A DNA stretch of 64,000 nt from JAICXG01 sp036494545 (GTDB taxonomy: Bacteria > Verrucomicrobiota > Verrucomicrobiia > Chthoniobacterales > UBA10450), in contig DASXOB010000002.1 of NCBI GenBank assembly GCA_036494545.1, forward strand, positions 1 through 64,000, given 5' to 3'. How positions within the stretch are numbered: position 1 is the first letter of the stretch; the number at the start of each line of letters is the position of its first letter. Made by a program: the position numbers and the translations under genes. The notes under the pieces were generated by a model. That model made no database searches and was not told the DNA's origin. It saw only the letters and a program-made list of their open reading frames with translations. Below are positions 51,614 to 60,161 of this stretch, piece after piece.

Positions 51614-53368
51614 ATGACGACGTCTCCCCAGATCGTTAGTCTCAACCTCGGCTCGCAAACGCTGAGTCTGGCCAGATTTCAGGTTCAGCCTGGCGACAGC
51701 CTGGTTCTTACCGCCTATGAGAGGCGCGAGATTCTTTGTGATCCACTGAGCGAGAGCGATCACGCACGCCAGATCGCCGAGGCCTTACCTGGCATGCTGC
51801 GCGGAATAGGGGTCAAGCGAGGTCCGGTCCATTACGCAGTTTCAAGTCAGGCAGTGTTCACGCGTTTCGTGAGGCTGCCGTCGGTCGATTCGGAAAAGAT
51901 CGAGCGCATCATCGGCTTTGAAGCCCAGCAGAACGTGCCATTCCCGATCGATGAAGTGGTTTGGGATTACCAGGTCGTCGGATCGGAGCTGGCGCAGGGA
52001 GTAGAAGTCGTGCTGGTAGCCATCAAGGCCGACTTACTGGAGGGAATCAACGCTGCGGTCGAGGGCGCAGGGTTACAAACGCAGTTGGTCGACGTCTCGA
52101 GCATGGCTCTCTGCAATGCCTTTCGTCATAATTACCCGGAGCTAACTGATTGCTCGTTAGTCATCGATATCGGCGCCCGGACGACCAATCTGCTGTTCGT
52201 CGAGCCGGGAAAGATTTTCAGTCGCAGCATTCCGATCGGCGGTAGCTCGATCACTTCCTCCATCGCCAAAGAGTTTGGCGAATCATTCGCTGTTGCCGAA
52301 TTGCGCAAAAAACGTGACGGACTCGCTAGTCCGAGCAGCTCCGACGAGGGGCTTGATCTGGAAATGGCGCGTGTGTGTACGATAGCGCGCAAGACAGTGA
52401 CGCGTCTGCATGCTGAACTGATGCGTTCGATCAGCTTCTATCGCACTCAGCAAGGCAGTCAGCCGGAGCGAGTGTTTCTTTGTGGCGGAACGGGAGCGAT
52501 GCCTCGGCTGCGCGAATTCTTTCACGAGAAATTGCAGCGGCCGATCGAGTTTCTGAATCCACTGCGCAACGTCACTCTCGGTTGCGCAATAGTGGTCGAA
52601 GATGTCGCACCCTCCGATTATTTGTTAGGCGAGCTTGTCGGCCTTGCTTGCCGCAGCAGCATGAGTTGCCCGATGGAGCTAAGTCTCCGGCCAGCGAGTG
52701 TCGTCAGGCGGCAGCGGCTCGCGAAGCGGCAGCCGTTTTTTGGTTTCGCCGCGACCTGCTTCATCCTCGGTCTGCTGGGTTGGGCGTTCTATTTCATGGG
52801 CACGGCGCACCTCGCGACGCAGTTGGCCGACGGTCTGCAGGACGACCTTGATCGAATGCAGGGGGTCGAACGCCGGCTGAAACAACTCAGCCGCGAAATC
52901 GCCACACTCGATGCCGCGGCCACGCCGCTGTTGAGAGCGATCGAAGACCGCGACGCGTGGCCGCGGATCCTTGACGATCTGAACGCGCGTTTGCCTAAGG
53001 AAGATATCTGGATCACGGAACTGGCGCCGACTTCGGGCGGGCGAGTCGTTGATCAAGGCTTCGCGGGAGCCAGTGCTGCCGCCCCCATTCCCGTCTCTCC
53101 ACAAGGGCACACTGGCAGCCATCTTGCGAAGCCAGCGAAGAGCGAGCGGATGATCGACGGGGTATTCGTCAGGGGACTCTACCTTTACAACCCGAAGCAG
53201 CAGGAAGTGGTGGTCGATTATTTTCGAAACCTGATTGGCTCGAACATCTTCGAAGTCGATCCCGACAAGCAATCGGAAGTCATCCGTCCGAGTACGCCGA
53301 CAAACACGGAGTGGGCTTATTCCTACGAGCTGCGGCTCAAGTTGCGTCACCCGTTCGCACTACCATGA
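51614..53368 (+). CDS. PilM-PilN fusion protein (Amuc_1101-like)
   Basis: A 584-residue protein. Residues 1-345 have the actin-like PilM fold (IVSLNLGSQTLSLARFQVQP, LVIDIGARTTNLLFVEPGK, FLCGGTGAMPRLREFFHE). Residues 350-584 have the PilN pattern: a short cytoplasmic tip (MELSLRPASVVRRQRLAK), a membrane helix (FFGFAATCFILGLLGWAFYF), a coiled coil and a small domain. In most bacteria PilM and PilN are separate, so this is a natural fusion, as in Akkermansia Amuc_1101. It would form the inner-membrane alignment complex of a type IV pilus-like or secretion-like machine. ATGA overlaps the next gene. Confidence 0.88.
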   Translation: MTTSPQIVSLNLGSQTLSLARFQVQPGDSLVLTAYERREILCDPLSESDHARQIAEALPGMLRGIGVKRGPVHYAVSSQAVFTRFVRLPSVDSEKIERIIGFEAQQNVPFPIDEVVWDYQVVGSELAQGVEVVLVAIKADLLEGINAAVEGAGLQTQLVDVSSMALCNAFRHNYPELTDCSLVIDIGARTTNLLFVEPGKIFSRSIPIGGSSITSSIAKEFGESFAVAELRKKRDGLASPSSSDEGLDLEMARVCTIARKTVTRLHAELMRSISFYRTQQGSQPERVFLCGGTGAMPRLREFFHEKLQRPIEFLNPLRNVTLGCAIVVEDVAPSDYLLGELVGLACRSSMSCPMELSLRPASVVRRQRLAKRQPFFGFAATCFILGLLGWAFYFMGTAHLATQLADGLQDDLDRMQGVERRLKQLSREIATLDAAATPLLRAIEDRDAWPRILDDLNARLPKEDIWITELAPTSGGRVVDQGFAGASAAAPIPVSPQGHTGSHLAKPAKSERMIDGVFVRGLYLYNPKQQEVVVDYFRNLIGSNIFEVDPDKQSEVIRPSTPTNTEWAYSYELRLKLRHPFALP

Positions 53369-54309
53369 ATTGGTTTCAGCAGAATCGCTTTTTTGCTGCT
53401 TTCCTCGGCGCGCTCGGTCTCGCGACTCTCTTTGGTCTTTGCTTTCTCTTCCACGAAAAACGCGCAGCTCATGATGCCACAACGCGACTTGAAGCGACCG
53501 TCAATGAACTGAACCGCCTGCGTCAGAGCGTTCCCTTCCCTAACGAGAAGAATTTGCGCAAGACAAGAGCGCAGACGAAGACCTATGGCGCGTCGCTGCT
53601 CGCTCTCGAAAACGAGCTAAAGAACCGGATGTTGCCAGAACTGCCGCTGCTCCCCAACGAATTTCAGGCACAGCTCCGGCTGGCGCTAAACGAGGTCCAG
53701 GATGCCGCTGCCAAAGCAAAGGTGCAATTGCCGCTCAGCTTCCATCTCGGCTTCGACGAATACGCCAGCTCGTTGCCTAACGGTGAAGCTGCGCCTCCTC
53801 TTGGGCGACAGCTGCGTGCCGTTGAGCGGATCATGAACATGATGATCGAGGCGCGCATAGATTCGTTAGGCAGCCTGATCCGCGCGCCGCTGCTGGAAGA
53901 GAAATCCAGCGGACACATCCCGAATGCGGCAAACACGGGTCCCGCTTTAAGCTCCAAGACGAGTCTGCGAAAGATCGTCGATCTCAGTGCGATCGATCTT
54001 GCCTTTTCTGCAAGCCCAACTGCGGCGCGGCGGACCATCAATCAGATCGCGGCGTGCAAAGACCAGGTTTACGTCATCCGCACGCTGGTGGTGAAAAATC
54101 AGGTCGACAAAGGTCCAAAACGCAGTGAGTCGGAAACGGTTGCTGCGGCGCTTGCGTCAGCGCCGAAAAAGCCTGCTTCTTCCTCCATTTCGCTCACGCC
54201 AAAGGCAACGAAAGAGGGGATCAACTTCATCGTTGGGACCGAGCATTTGGATCTCGCAGCCAGGATCGAGATCATGAGTTTCTCGTTTCCGGAAAAGGAG
54301 CCTCGTTAG
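53365..54309 (+). CDS. Amuc_1100-like PilO-type protein
   Basis: A 314-residue protein with one N-terminal membrane helix (FFAAFLGALGLATLFGLCFL) and a periplasmic coiled coil (TRLEATVNELNRLRQSVP). Two ferredoxin-like parts follow (about 100-180 and 210-310). Length, topology and the segments EFQAQLRLALNEVQDAAA, LGFDEYASSLPNGEAAPP and QLRAVERIMNMMIEARIDSL align with Akkermansia Amuc_1100. That protein is known as an outer-surface pilus-associated protein with host-signalling activity; structurally it is PilO-like. Start and stop overlap the neighbours, confirming operon membership. Four motif-type copies occur here, and the TAG stop is one of them. Confidence 0.85.
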   Translation: MNWFQQNRFFAAFLGALGLATLFGLCFLFHEKRAAHDATTRLEATVNELNRLRQSVPFPNEKNLRKTRAQTKTYGASLLALENELKNRMLPELPLLPNEFQAQLRLALNEVQDAAAKAKVQLPLSFHLGFDEYASSLPNGEAAPPLGRQLRAVERIMNMMIEARIDSLGSLIRAPLLEEKSSGHIPNAANTGPALSSKTSLRKIVDLSAIDLAFSASPTAARRTINQIAACKDQVYVIRTLVVKNQVDKGPKRSESETVAAALASAPKKPASSSISLTPKATKEGINFIVGTEHLDLAARIEIMSFSFPEKEPR

Positions 54310-54311
54310 GC

Positions 54312-55277
54312 ATGGAATGGCTGAGGGAGAACTACGATCGCGCTCTCGCTTTTGCCGCCGCCCTCTTCCTCGTTCTGTGTTTGGTCTTTATCCTTTTCGG
54401 GGTAGCAGGCTTCCGCAGACGCTTCAGCGACCGGGAAAGTGTTTCGTTGCCTAACAACAACGTTGCCGCCGGGAAATCATCCCGGATCGTCGAAACGATG
54501 CAGAAGTTGCAGGCACCTGCTCAATGGGAGACGAGCAGTCGCTCAGGCCTTTTCGTGCCCGAGAAACATTTCAGTGGCGCGAACGGCGAGCCGACTGCCT
54601 TGCGGAACGCCATTCTTCATCCGCCCGTGCCTAACGAGTGGCTGGAAGAATTCGCTCTGCCCATGGCCGAGCCCGATGTCCTCACGCAGGATCCGGATAG
54701 AGACGGCTTCACGAACCGCGACGAGTGGGATGGCCGCACCAACCCGATCAAACGAGATTCGCACCCATCCTATATCTCCAAACTCAGGCTGCGTTCTTCG
54801 TCGGAGGAACCATTTCCGCTCATTTTCTCGTCCTCGATCGGTGACGTCTATGCGATCAACAACCTTGATCGGAGAAAGCCAACCCAATTCCTGCGGTTGG
54901 GAGAGATGGTCCAGGGCACAAAATACAAGCTGACGAACTACCGCGAAAAACACGCGATCAATAAATACGGCACAACCATTGACGTATCGGAGTTGACCCT
55001 GGAGGAGATCGAGACGCGCGGTGTCGTTAGGCTGGTGAAAGAGAAGCCAACCATCTCCCCCGAGTCGGTGGCGAATTTCCTCTACACCTGGGGTGGGACC
55101 GAACAGAACTTTTCAGTCAAGAAAGACCAGGAATTTTCGCTGAAACCGGAGGAGGAAGTGAAGTATCGCCTGAGAGATGTGCTACCGGATAAAGCGATCG
55201 TCGTTTTGATGGCGAAGCCCGAAGAGATCATCGAGATCGGTCTCGTCGGCGGAGCGGCTCCATCGCCGGGAATGTGA
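54312..55277 (+). CDS. Amuc_1099-like PilP-type protein
   Basis: A 321-residue protein with an N-terminal membrane helix (ALAFAAALFLVLCLVFILFG) and a periplasmic body. Near 130-150 a calcium-type loop DPDRDGFTNRDEWDGRTNP resembles thrombospondin type 3/EF-hand repeats. The end (KAIVVLMAKPEEIIEIGLVG) is like a small beta-domain that could contact a secretin. Its place between the Amuc_1100-like gene and the secretin corresponds to Amuc_1099 and to PilP. The ATG follows a motif copy directly (CGTTAGGC then ATG). Confidence 0.8.
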   Translation: MEWLRENYDRALAFAAALFLVLCLVFILFGVAGFRRRFSDRESVSLPNNNVAAGKSSRIVETMQKLQAPAQWETSSRSGLFVPEKHFSGANGEPTALRNAILHPPVPNEWLEEFALPMAEPDVLTQDPDRDGFTNRDEWDGRTNPIKRDSHPSYISKLRLRSSSEEPFPLIFSSSIGDVYAINNLDRRKPTQFLRLGEMVQGTKYKLTNYREKHAINKYGTTIDVSELTLEEIETRGVVRLVKEKPTISPESVANFLYTWGGTEQNFSVKKDQEFSLKPEEEVKYRLRDVLPDKAIVVLMAKPEEIIEIGLVGGAAPSPGM

Positions 55278-55370
55278 AGCTACGCACACGAAGTGTCCGT
55301 CCAACAATCGGCGTCCTCAGATTTCTTCTTGCCGTCTTTTCGCACCGTTGCTACAAACGCGACATCCCCC

Positions 55371-58001
55371 ATGAAACTGTTCCTCCGTCCTTCCGCTACC
55401 CTTCCTATTTTCGTTCTCCTTTCTTTCTTTGCCGTCCGGCTGCCGGCGCAAAACGTGCGCAGCATCGCAGAGCACGAAGTGGCGCGCCGGCAACTCGCTA
55501 TCGCACAGGCGCAAAGCGCGCTCACTCGTGGTCGGCGCGTGATGCAGACGAAAAATTTCGCCAAGGCACATGAAGAATATCGCCTCGCCGTTAGTTATCT
55601 TCCCGACTCCCTCGTGAGCGGCAAAGAACGCGACGAAGCGATCCGCGGGTTTTGCGAGAGCGGAGTGAAATTGGCGGAGCAACGGATCGCGGAAGGCAAA
55701 TATGGCGAGGCCGAACAGATCGTTAGGGAGATCATCAGCGACCGCTACGACCCGGATTGCCGCGCAGCCGCCAATCTGCTCGCTCATTTAATTGAACCTG
55801 GTTACTACAACAGGACGATCGGGCCGAAGTTCGTCGGCAAAGTGGAGGACGTGAAGAAGCTGCTGGCCGACGCTGAAGGTTACTGTCAGTCGGCCCGCTA
55901 CGACCTCGCCTTTAAGAAATATGAGCAGGTTCTCCATCTCGATCCCTACAACGTTGCGGCTCGGCGGGGCGAAGAGCGCCTCGACCTAACGAAAACGCAT
56001 TACGGCGAAGAAGCGTACAACGAGACGCGCTCTCGTCAGCTTTGGCAGGTGCAAAAGGGTTGGGAAGAACCGGTGCGGCTGTACGGCCAATCGGTTAATC
56101 CAATCAACGATCCGTTTGCGCGGGACGCTGGCGGGACCGCGCGGATCACCAACAAACTGAACAGCATCATCATTCCCAAGATCGAGTTCCGCGACGCCAG
56201 CATTCGCGAAGCGATCGATTTCGTGCGAGAGCAGGCGGCAGCTCACGATCCTTCCACCGAGGAGAAGAAAGGAGTGGATATTGTCTTGCGCACGGCATCG
56301 TTAGGCAGGCCGGAAACGGCTGCTTCGATCCCGCTCCCCGAGCCTACGCCAGCGTCGCATGGTGTAACCGTGGAGCCGACACCCGTGCCGGTGGCAACGC
56401 CAGGGACGACTTCCGTTTCCGCCGCTGACGCGCGCATCACGATTACACTTACGCAGATTCCGTTAGGCGAAGCGCTGCGTTACATCGCGAGTCAGGCCGG
56501 ATTGAAAGTGAAAATCGAACCCTATGCCGTCTCGATCATTCCAATCAACGAGCAGAGCAACGATCTTTTCACAAAAGAATACCGGGTGCCTCCGGGCTTC
56601 ATCAGCAGCTCGGTGAATATCGGCGCCAATCCGCTCGACCGCCCCGCAACTCATACCACCGGCGGCAGCGGCAAAGACACGCAGGAAACAACCGGCGGCC
56701 AGCAACTCATCAAACGCCAGACCGCGCTCGATTTTCTGAAGGACCAAGGGGTGCCGTTCCCAGTGGGCGCGAGCGCAAACTTCCTCCCGCAAAGCAGCCG
56801 GCTCATCGTACGGAACACCGAAGAAAACCTTGAGTTGGTCGACGCGCTCGTGGAGCAGGCGAATGTCGCCGGGCCAAAGCAGGTTGAGATCGAAGCGAAG
56901 TTCGTTGAGATCACGCAAACGAACCTGAAAGAGCTGGGCTTCGATTGGTTGTTAGGCCAATTCAACATCGGCAACCATCAAGTCTTCGGCAGCGGCGGCA
57001 CACAGGGCACAAGCCCACCAATCGACCCGCAAAATTTTCCGTTCGTCAATTCAAGTGGGCAACCCGTCGGCACCTTTCCCGTAACGGGGGGCAATCGGAG
57101 CGGAAATCTGGCCATCTCGGCCAACGCGCTCGATGCGCTGCTCTTCGGTGTGCCGGGCGCCACTTCGCTTGCGCCAGGTATTTTCGGCCTGAGCGGCGTT
57201 TTCACCGACCCGCAATTTCAAGTTGTCATCCGCGCCTTGAACCAGAAGAAGGGCGTCGATCTTCTGTCCGCGCCGCGCGTCACGACCAAGAGCGGGCAGC
57301 GGGCGGTGATCGAGATCGTCAGGGAGTTTCGTTATCCGACCCAATTTGACCCGCCGAAGATTCCGGACTCGGTGGGAAGCAACGTCGGCGGTAACCTTGG
57401 CGCCTTGGATCCTGTGACCGGTCTTTTTACTGGCGGTTCGGTCAACTCGTTTCCGGTGACTCCCACCACTCCAACCAGCTTTGAGACGTGTAACACGGGT
57501 GTAACGCTGGAGGTCGAACCGGTTGTCGGGCCGGATGGTGTGACGATCGATTTGAATCTCGTCCCGCAGGTAGTCGAGTTTGAAGGCTTCATCAATTATG
57601 GAAGCCCGATTCAGACGACGACGGCGGGCCCGATGGGAGTGCCCATCACGGCAGTAATCACGCCGAACACGATCAACCAGCCAATCTTCAACTCCCGCAA
57701 AGTGACGACGAGCGTGAGCGTCTGGGATGGGCAGACCGTTGTGCTCGGTGGCCTGATGCGGGAAGACGTTCAGAAGACCGAAGACAAAACTCCGATTCTC
57801 GGAGATGTCCCGTTGGTTGGACGCTTATTCCGCACAAACGCCGAGCAACACATCAAGCGCAATCTCGTGATCTTTGTTACGGCGCGACTGGTGAATCCGG
57901 CGGGACAGCCGCTCCACAGCGTCGAGGAAGAAGAGGAAACCGAAACCATCAGTCAGATCGAGCCTCCGGTCTTGCCCAAAGTGCCATCTTATAAGAAGTA
58001 A
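55371..58001 (+). CDS. Secretin, PilQ/GspD-like (Amuc_1098-like)
   Basis: An 876-residue outer-membrane protein using the ATG at 55371 for the signal peptide (MKLFLRPSATLPIFVLLSFF). TPR-like helices come first (about 45-200: MQTKNFAKAHEEYRLAVSYL, EGYCQSARYDLAFKKYEQVL). STN/N-domains follow near 320-400 (ITLTQIPLGEALRYIASQAG) and the secretin beta-domain closes the protein (VSVWDGQTVVLGGLMREDVQ, GDVPLVGRLFRTNAEQH). It would form the ring-shaped outer-membrane pore for the PilM-PilN/O/P proteins upstream. The motif occurs in frame as ASLG, PLGE and LLGQ. Confidence 0.92.
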   Translation: MKLFLRPSATLPIFVLLSFFAVRLPAQNVRSIAEHEVARRQLAIAQAQSALTRGRRVMQTKNFAKAHEEYRLAVSYLPDSLVSGKERDEAIRGFCESGVKLAEQRIAEGKYGEAEQIVREIISDRYDPDCRAAANLLAHLIEPGYYNRTIGPKFVGKVEDVKKLLADAEGYCQSARYDLAFKKYEQVLHLDPYNVAARRGEERLDLTKTHYGEEAYNETRSRQLWQVQKGWEEPVRLYGQSVNPINDPFARDAGGTARITNKLNSIIIPKIEFRDASIREAIDFVREQAAAHDPSTEEKKGVDIVLRTASLGRPETAASIPLPEPTPASHGVTVEPTPVPVATPGTTSVSAADARITITLTQIPLGEALRYIASQAGLKVKIEPYAVSIIPINEQSNDLFTKEYRVPPGFISSSVNIGANPLDRPATHTTGGSGKDTQETTGGQQLIKRQTALDFLKDQGVPFPVGASANFLPQSSRLIVRNTEENLELVDALVEQANVAGPKQVEIEAKFVEITQTNLKELGFDWLLGQFNIGNHQVFGSGGTQGTSPPIDPQNFPFVNSSGQPVGTFPVTGGNRSGNLAISANALDALLFGVPGATSLAPGIFGLSGVFTDPQFQVVIRALNQKKGVDLLSAPRVTTKSGQRAVIEIVREFRYPTQFDPPKIPDSVGSNVGGNLGALDPVTGLFTGGSVNSFPVTPTTPTSFETCNTGVTLEVEPVVGPDGVTIDLNLVPQVVEFEGFINYGSPIQTTTAGPMGVPITAVITPNTINQPIFNSRKVTTSVSVWDGQTVVLGGLMREDVQKTEDKTPILGDVPLVGRLFRTNAEQHIKRNLVIFVTARLVNPAGQPLHSVEEEEETETISQIEPPVLPKVPSYKK

Positions 58002-58155
58002 TAGCAAAATCTGCTACGTTCGTGCGCGAGAATCGAACGAGCGGCCAAAACGCTTGTGGGGGTGATGGTCGCGCGGGGAAGGCGACAGATCCCTTCCCGC
58101 CGCGCCAGGTTTACGCGAAACTAAGGCAATCTCGTTAGGCAAATTTCGAACGGCG

Positions 58156-58767
58156 ATGTCCAAACCGCGCAGCGTCATCGGTATAACCGGCGGCATTTCC
58201 ACCGGTAAATCCACCTTCGCAGAGCGTCTCCGCCAGCGGCTAGGCGCGCGCTTCTTCGACGCTGACCGCGCCGCTCGTCAACTGGTCGATCACGATCCGG
58301 AAGTGCGTCAGCTGGTAGGGGCAAAATTTGGTCCGGAAATTCTTTCTGCACATGGCCATTTGAATCGGAGCGCGCTTCGCGCCATAGTTTTCGCCGACCA
58401 GGAAAAGAAGCGCGCGCTGGAGCAAATCTTGCATCCGCGCATCCGCCGTCAGTGGGCCACTGAAGCGGAGACCAGCCGCAAATCCGGCGAGATTTTTCTG
58501 GCCGATATCCCACTTCTTTATGAAACCAAAGGTGAAACTCTGTGCGATCGCGTGGTCGTTGTTGCATGCTCCGAGGAGATCCAGCTGCAACGCTTGATTG
58601 CCCGCGCCCGACTCACGCCTAACGACGCTCTTGCCATGATTGCCTCGCAAATGCCACTCCCGGAAAAAATTTCTCGTGCCGATCACGTGATTTGGAATAA
58701 CGGGCCGCTTTCTGTTCTGGAAGCGCAGGTGGAGATTCTGGCGGGTTTTCTCGCTCACGGTAGATGA
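58156..58767 (+). CDS. coaE: Dephospho-CoA kinase
   Basis: A 203-residue enzyme catalysing the last step of coenzyme A synthesis. The Walker A region is VIGITGGISTGKSTFAERL, with GARFFDADRAARQLVDHDP next (CoA-binding). HPRIRRQWATEAE and IPLLYETKGETLCDRVVVVA are typical. A motif copy lies in the short gap before the start (58132) and another at 58617 is read as TPND. The stop overlaps the rho start as ATGA. Confidence 0.96.
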   Translation: MSKPRSVIGITGGISTGKSTFAERLRQRLGARFFDADRAARQLVDHDPEVRQLVGAKFGPEILSAHGHLNRSALRAIVFADQEKKRALEQILHPRIRRQWATEAETSRKSGEIFLADIPLLYETKGETLCDRVVVVACSEEIQLQRLIARARLTPNDALAMIASQMPLPEKISRADHVIWNNGPLSVLEAQVEILAGFLAHGR

Positions 58768-60161
58768 AACAACGTTCCAACAATCCAACGGTGGCAGATC
58801 CGTTACAGGCGGCCGCGGCTCTGACGATCGCGGCTCCGCCTAACGAATCAAATTTGGCTGACAATCCTGTGCCACCGAGCGAAATTCCGGCGCCGGCCTC
58901 GCCCGAGCCGCTCGAAGTTGAACAACTCCAGCAACTCGAACCGGCAGCGCTCCAGGACCGGTTCGCGAAAGCCGGCTTGCGCGCTCACCCCGGACGGACG
59001 CGGCATCAGCTGATTGGTGATCTGGTGCGTCACGCCGTGCTCAACGGTCAGCAGGTACGGACGAGTGGTTTTCTGGAACAGCCTAACGATGGCGGAGCCA
59101 TGCTGCGCTCCCCGAGCTACAATTTCCTCCACCTCCCCGAAGACGTTGGCATCCCGCATTTTTTGATCCGGCAGTTTGGGTTGCGACCGGGTCAGGCGTT
59201 GTCTGGCACAATCCGTCCGCCGCGCGACCGCGAGCGCACGCTCATGCTCGATCGAATTCTCGCAATCGAAGATCAGCCGCCGGCCGAATGGCAATCGCCC
59301 ACCGCCTTCGACAATCTCACACCGCTTTTCCCTCAGGGTCGCATCATGCTGGAAAGCGACGAACTCGATTCCACCTGTGTGCGCGCGATTGATTTGCTTA
59401 CGCCACTCGGACGCGGCCAGCGTGGCTTGATTGTCGCGCCGCCCCGTGTGGGCAAAACCATCCTTCTCAAGCAAATCGCAAAAGCGATCCGCAAAAATCA
59501 TCCCGAGATTGTTCTCATCCTGCTCCTGGTCGACGAACGGCCTGAGGAGGTGACCGATCTGGAGCGCGAAGTCGATTGCCAGATTTACAGCTCGACTTTC
59601 GATGAAGCGCCGACAAGACACATTCAGGTCGCGGAAATGGTGAGTGAGCGGGCGAAACGTTTGGTGGAGCAAAAGAAGGATGTCGTCATCCTGCTCGATA
59701 GTCTGACGAGACTGTCTCGCGGTTATAATTCTCTGGTCAAAGGCAAAGGCCGCACCATGTCGGGCGGCGTCGAGTCGAAGGCGCTCCTTAAACCAAAGCG
59801 TTTTTTCGGCGCGGCGCGTAATGTCGAGGAAGGTGGCAGCCTGACGATTCTGGCCTCCGCTCTGACCGATACCGGCAGTCGGATGGACGAAGTCATTTTC
59901 GAAGAATTCAAAGGCACAGGAAACATGGAGCTGCATCTCGATCGTTCGTTAGTCGAGAAGCGGCTCTATCCCGCCATTCACATCCAGCAGTCCGGCACCC
60001 GCAAGGAAGAGCTGCTCTATCACCCTGAGGAGTGGGAGCGGGTAAAACTCCTGCGCAAAACGATGGCATCCATGCCGCCGCTCGAAGCGATGGAGTTATT
60101 GATCAAAAACCTGCACGCGACCAAGACGAACGCGGAACTTCTTTTGGGCGGGTTGCGGTGA
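58764..60161 (+). CDS. rho: Transcription termination factor Rho
   Basis: A 465-residue hexameric RNA-dependent ATPase. An extra, low-complexity N-terminus (about 1-50: AAALTIAAPPNESNLADNPV) precedes the Rho N-domain (LEPAALQDRFAKAGLRAHPG). The RNA-binding and ATPase parts are standard: Walker A GLIVAPPRVGKTILLKQIAK, LVDERPEEVTDLER, LDSLTRLSRGYNSLVKGKGR and GSLTILASALTDTGSRMDE. The Ala/Pro-rich N-terminus is longer than in E. coli. It overlaps coaE and rnd, so the three form one translation-coupled operon. Motif copies occur in frame as PPNE and QPND. Confidence 0.97.
   Translation: MKQRSNNPTVADPLQAAAALTIAAPPNESNLADNPVPPSEIPAPASPEPLEVEQLQQLEPAALQDRFAKAGLRAHPGRTRHQLIGDLVRHAVLNGQQVRTSGFLEQPNDGGAMLRSPSYNFLHLPEDVGIPHFLIRQFGLRPGQALSGTIRPPRDRERTLMLDRILAIEDQPPAEWQSPTAFDNLTPLFPQGRIMLESDELDSTCVRAIDLLTPLGRGQRGLIVAPPRVGKTILLKQIAKAIRKNHPEIVLILLLVDERPEEVTDLEREVDCQIYSSTFDEAPTRHIQVAEMVSERAKRLVEQKKDVVILLDSLTRLSRGYNSLVKGKGRTMSGGVESKALLKPKRFFGAARNVEEGGSLTILASALTDTGSRMDEVIFEEFKGTGNMELHLDRSLVEKRLYPAIHIQQSGTRKEELLYHPEEWERVKLLRKTMASMPPLEAMELLIKNLHATKTNAELLLGGLR

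Noticed and set aside
53775..53871. GCCTAAC and GTTAGGC in attC-like order, 88 bp apart
   Set aside because: The stretch between them is coding in a conserved pil-like gene and shows no inner pairing, so it is not a cassette attC site.
58848..59936. Minus-strand frame of 362 residues
   Set aside because: Antisense of rho.
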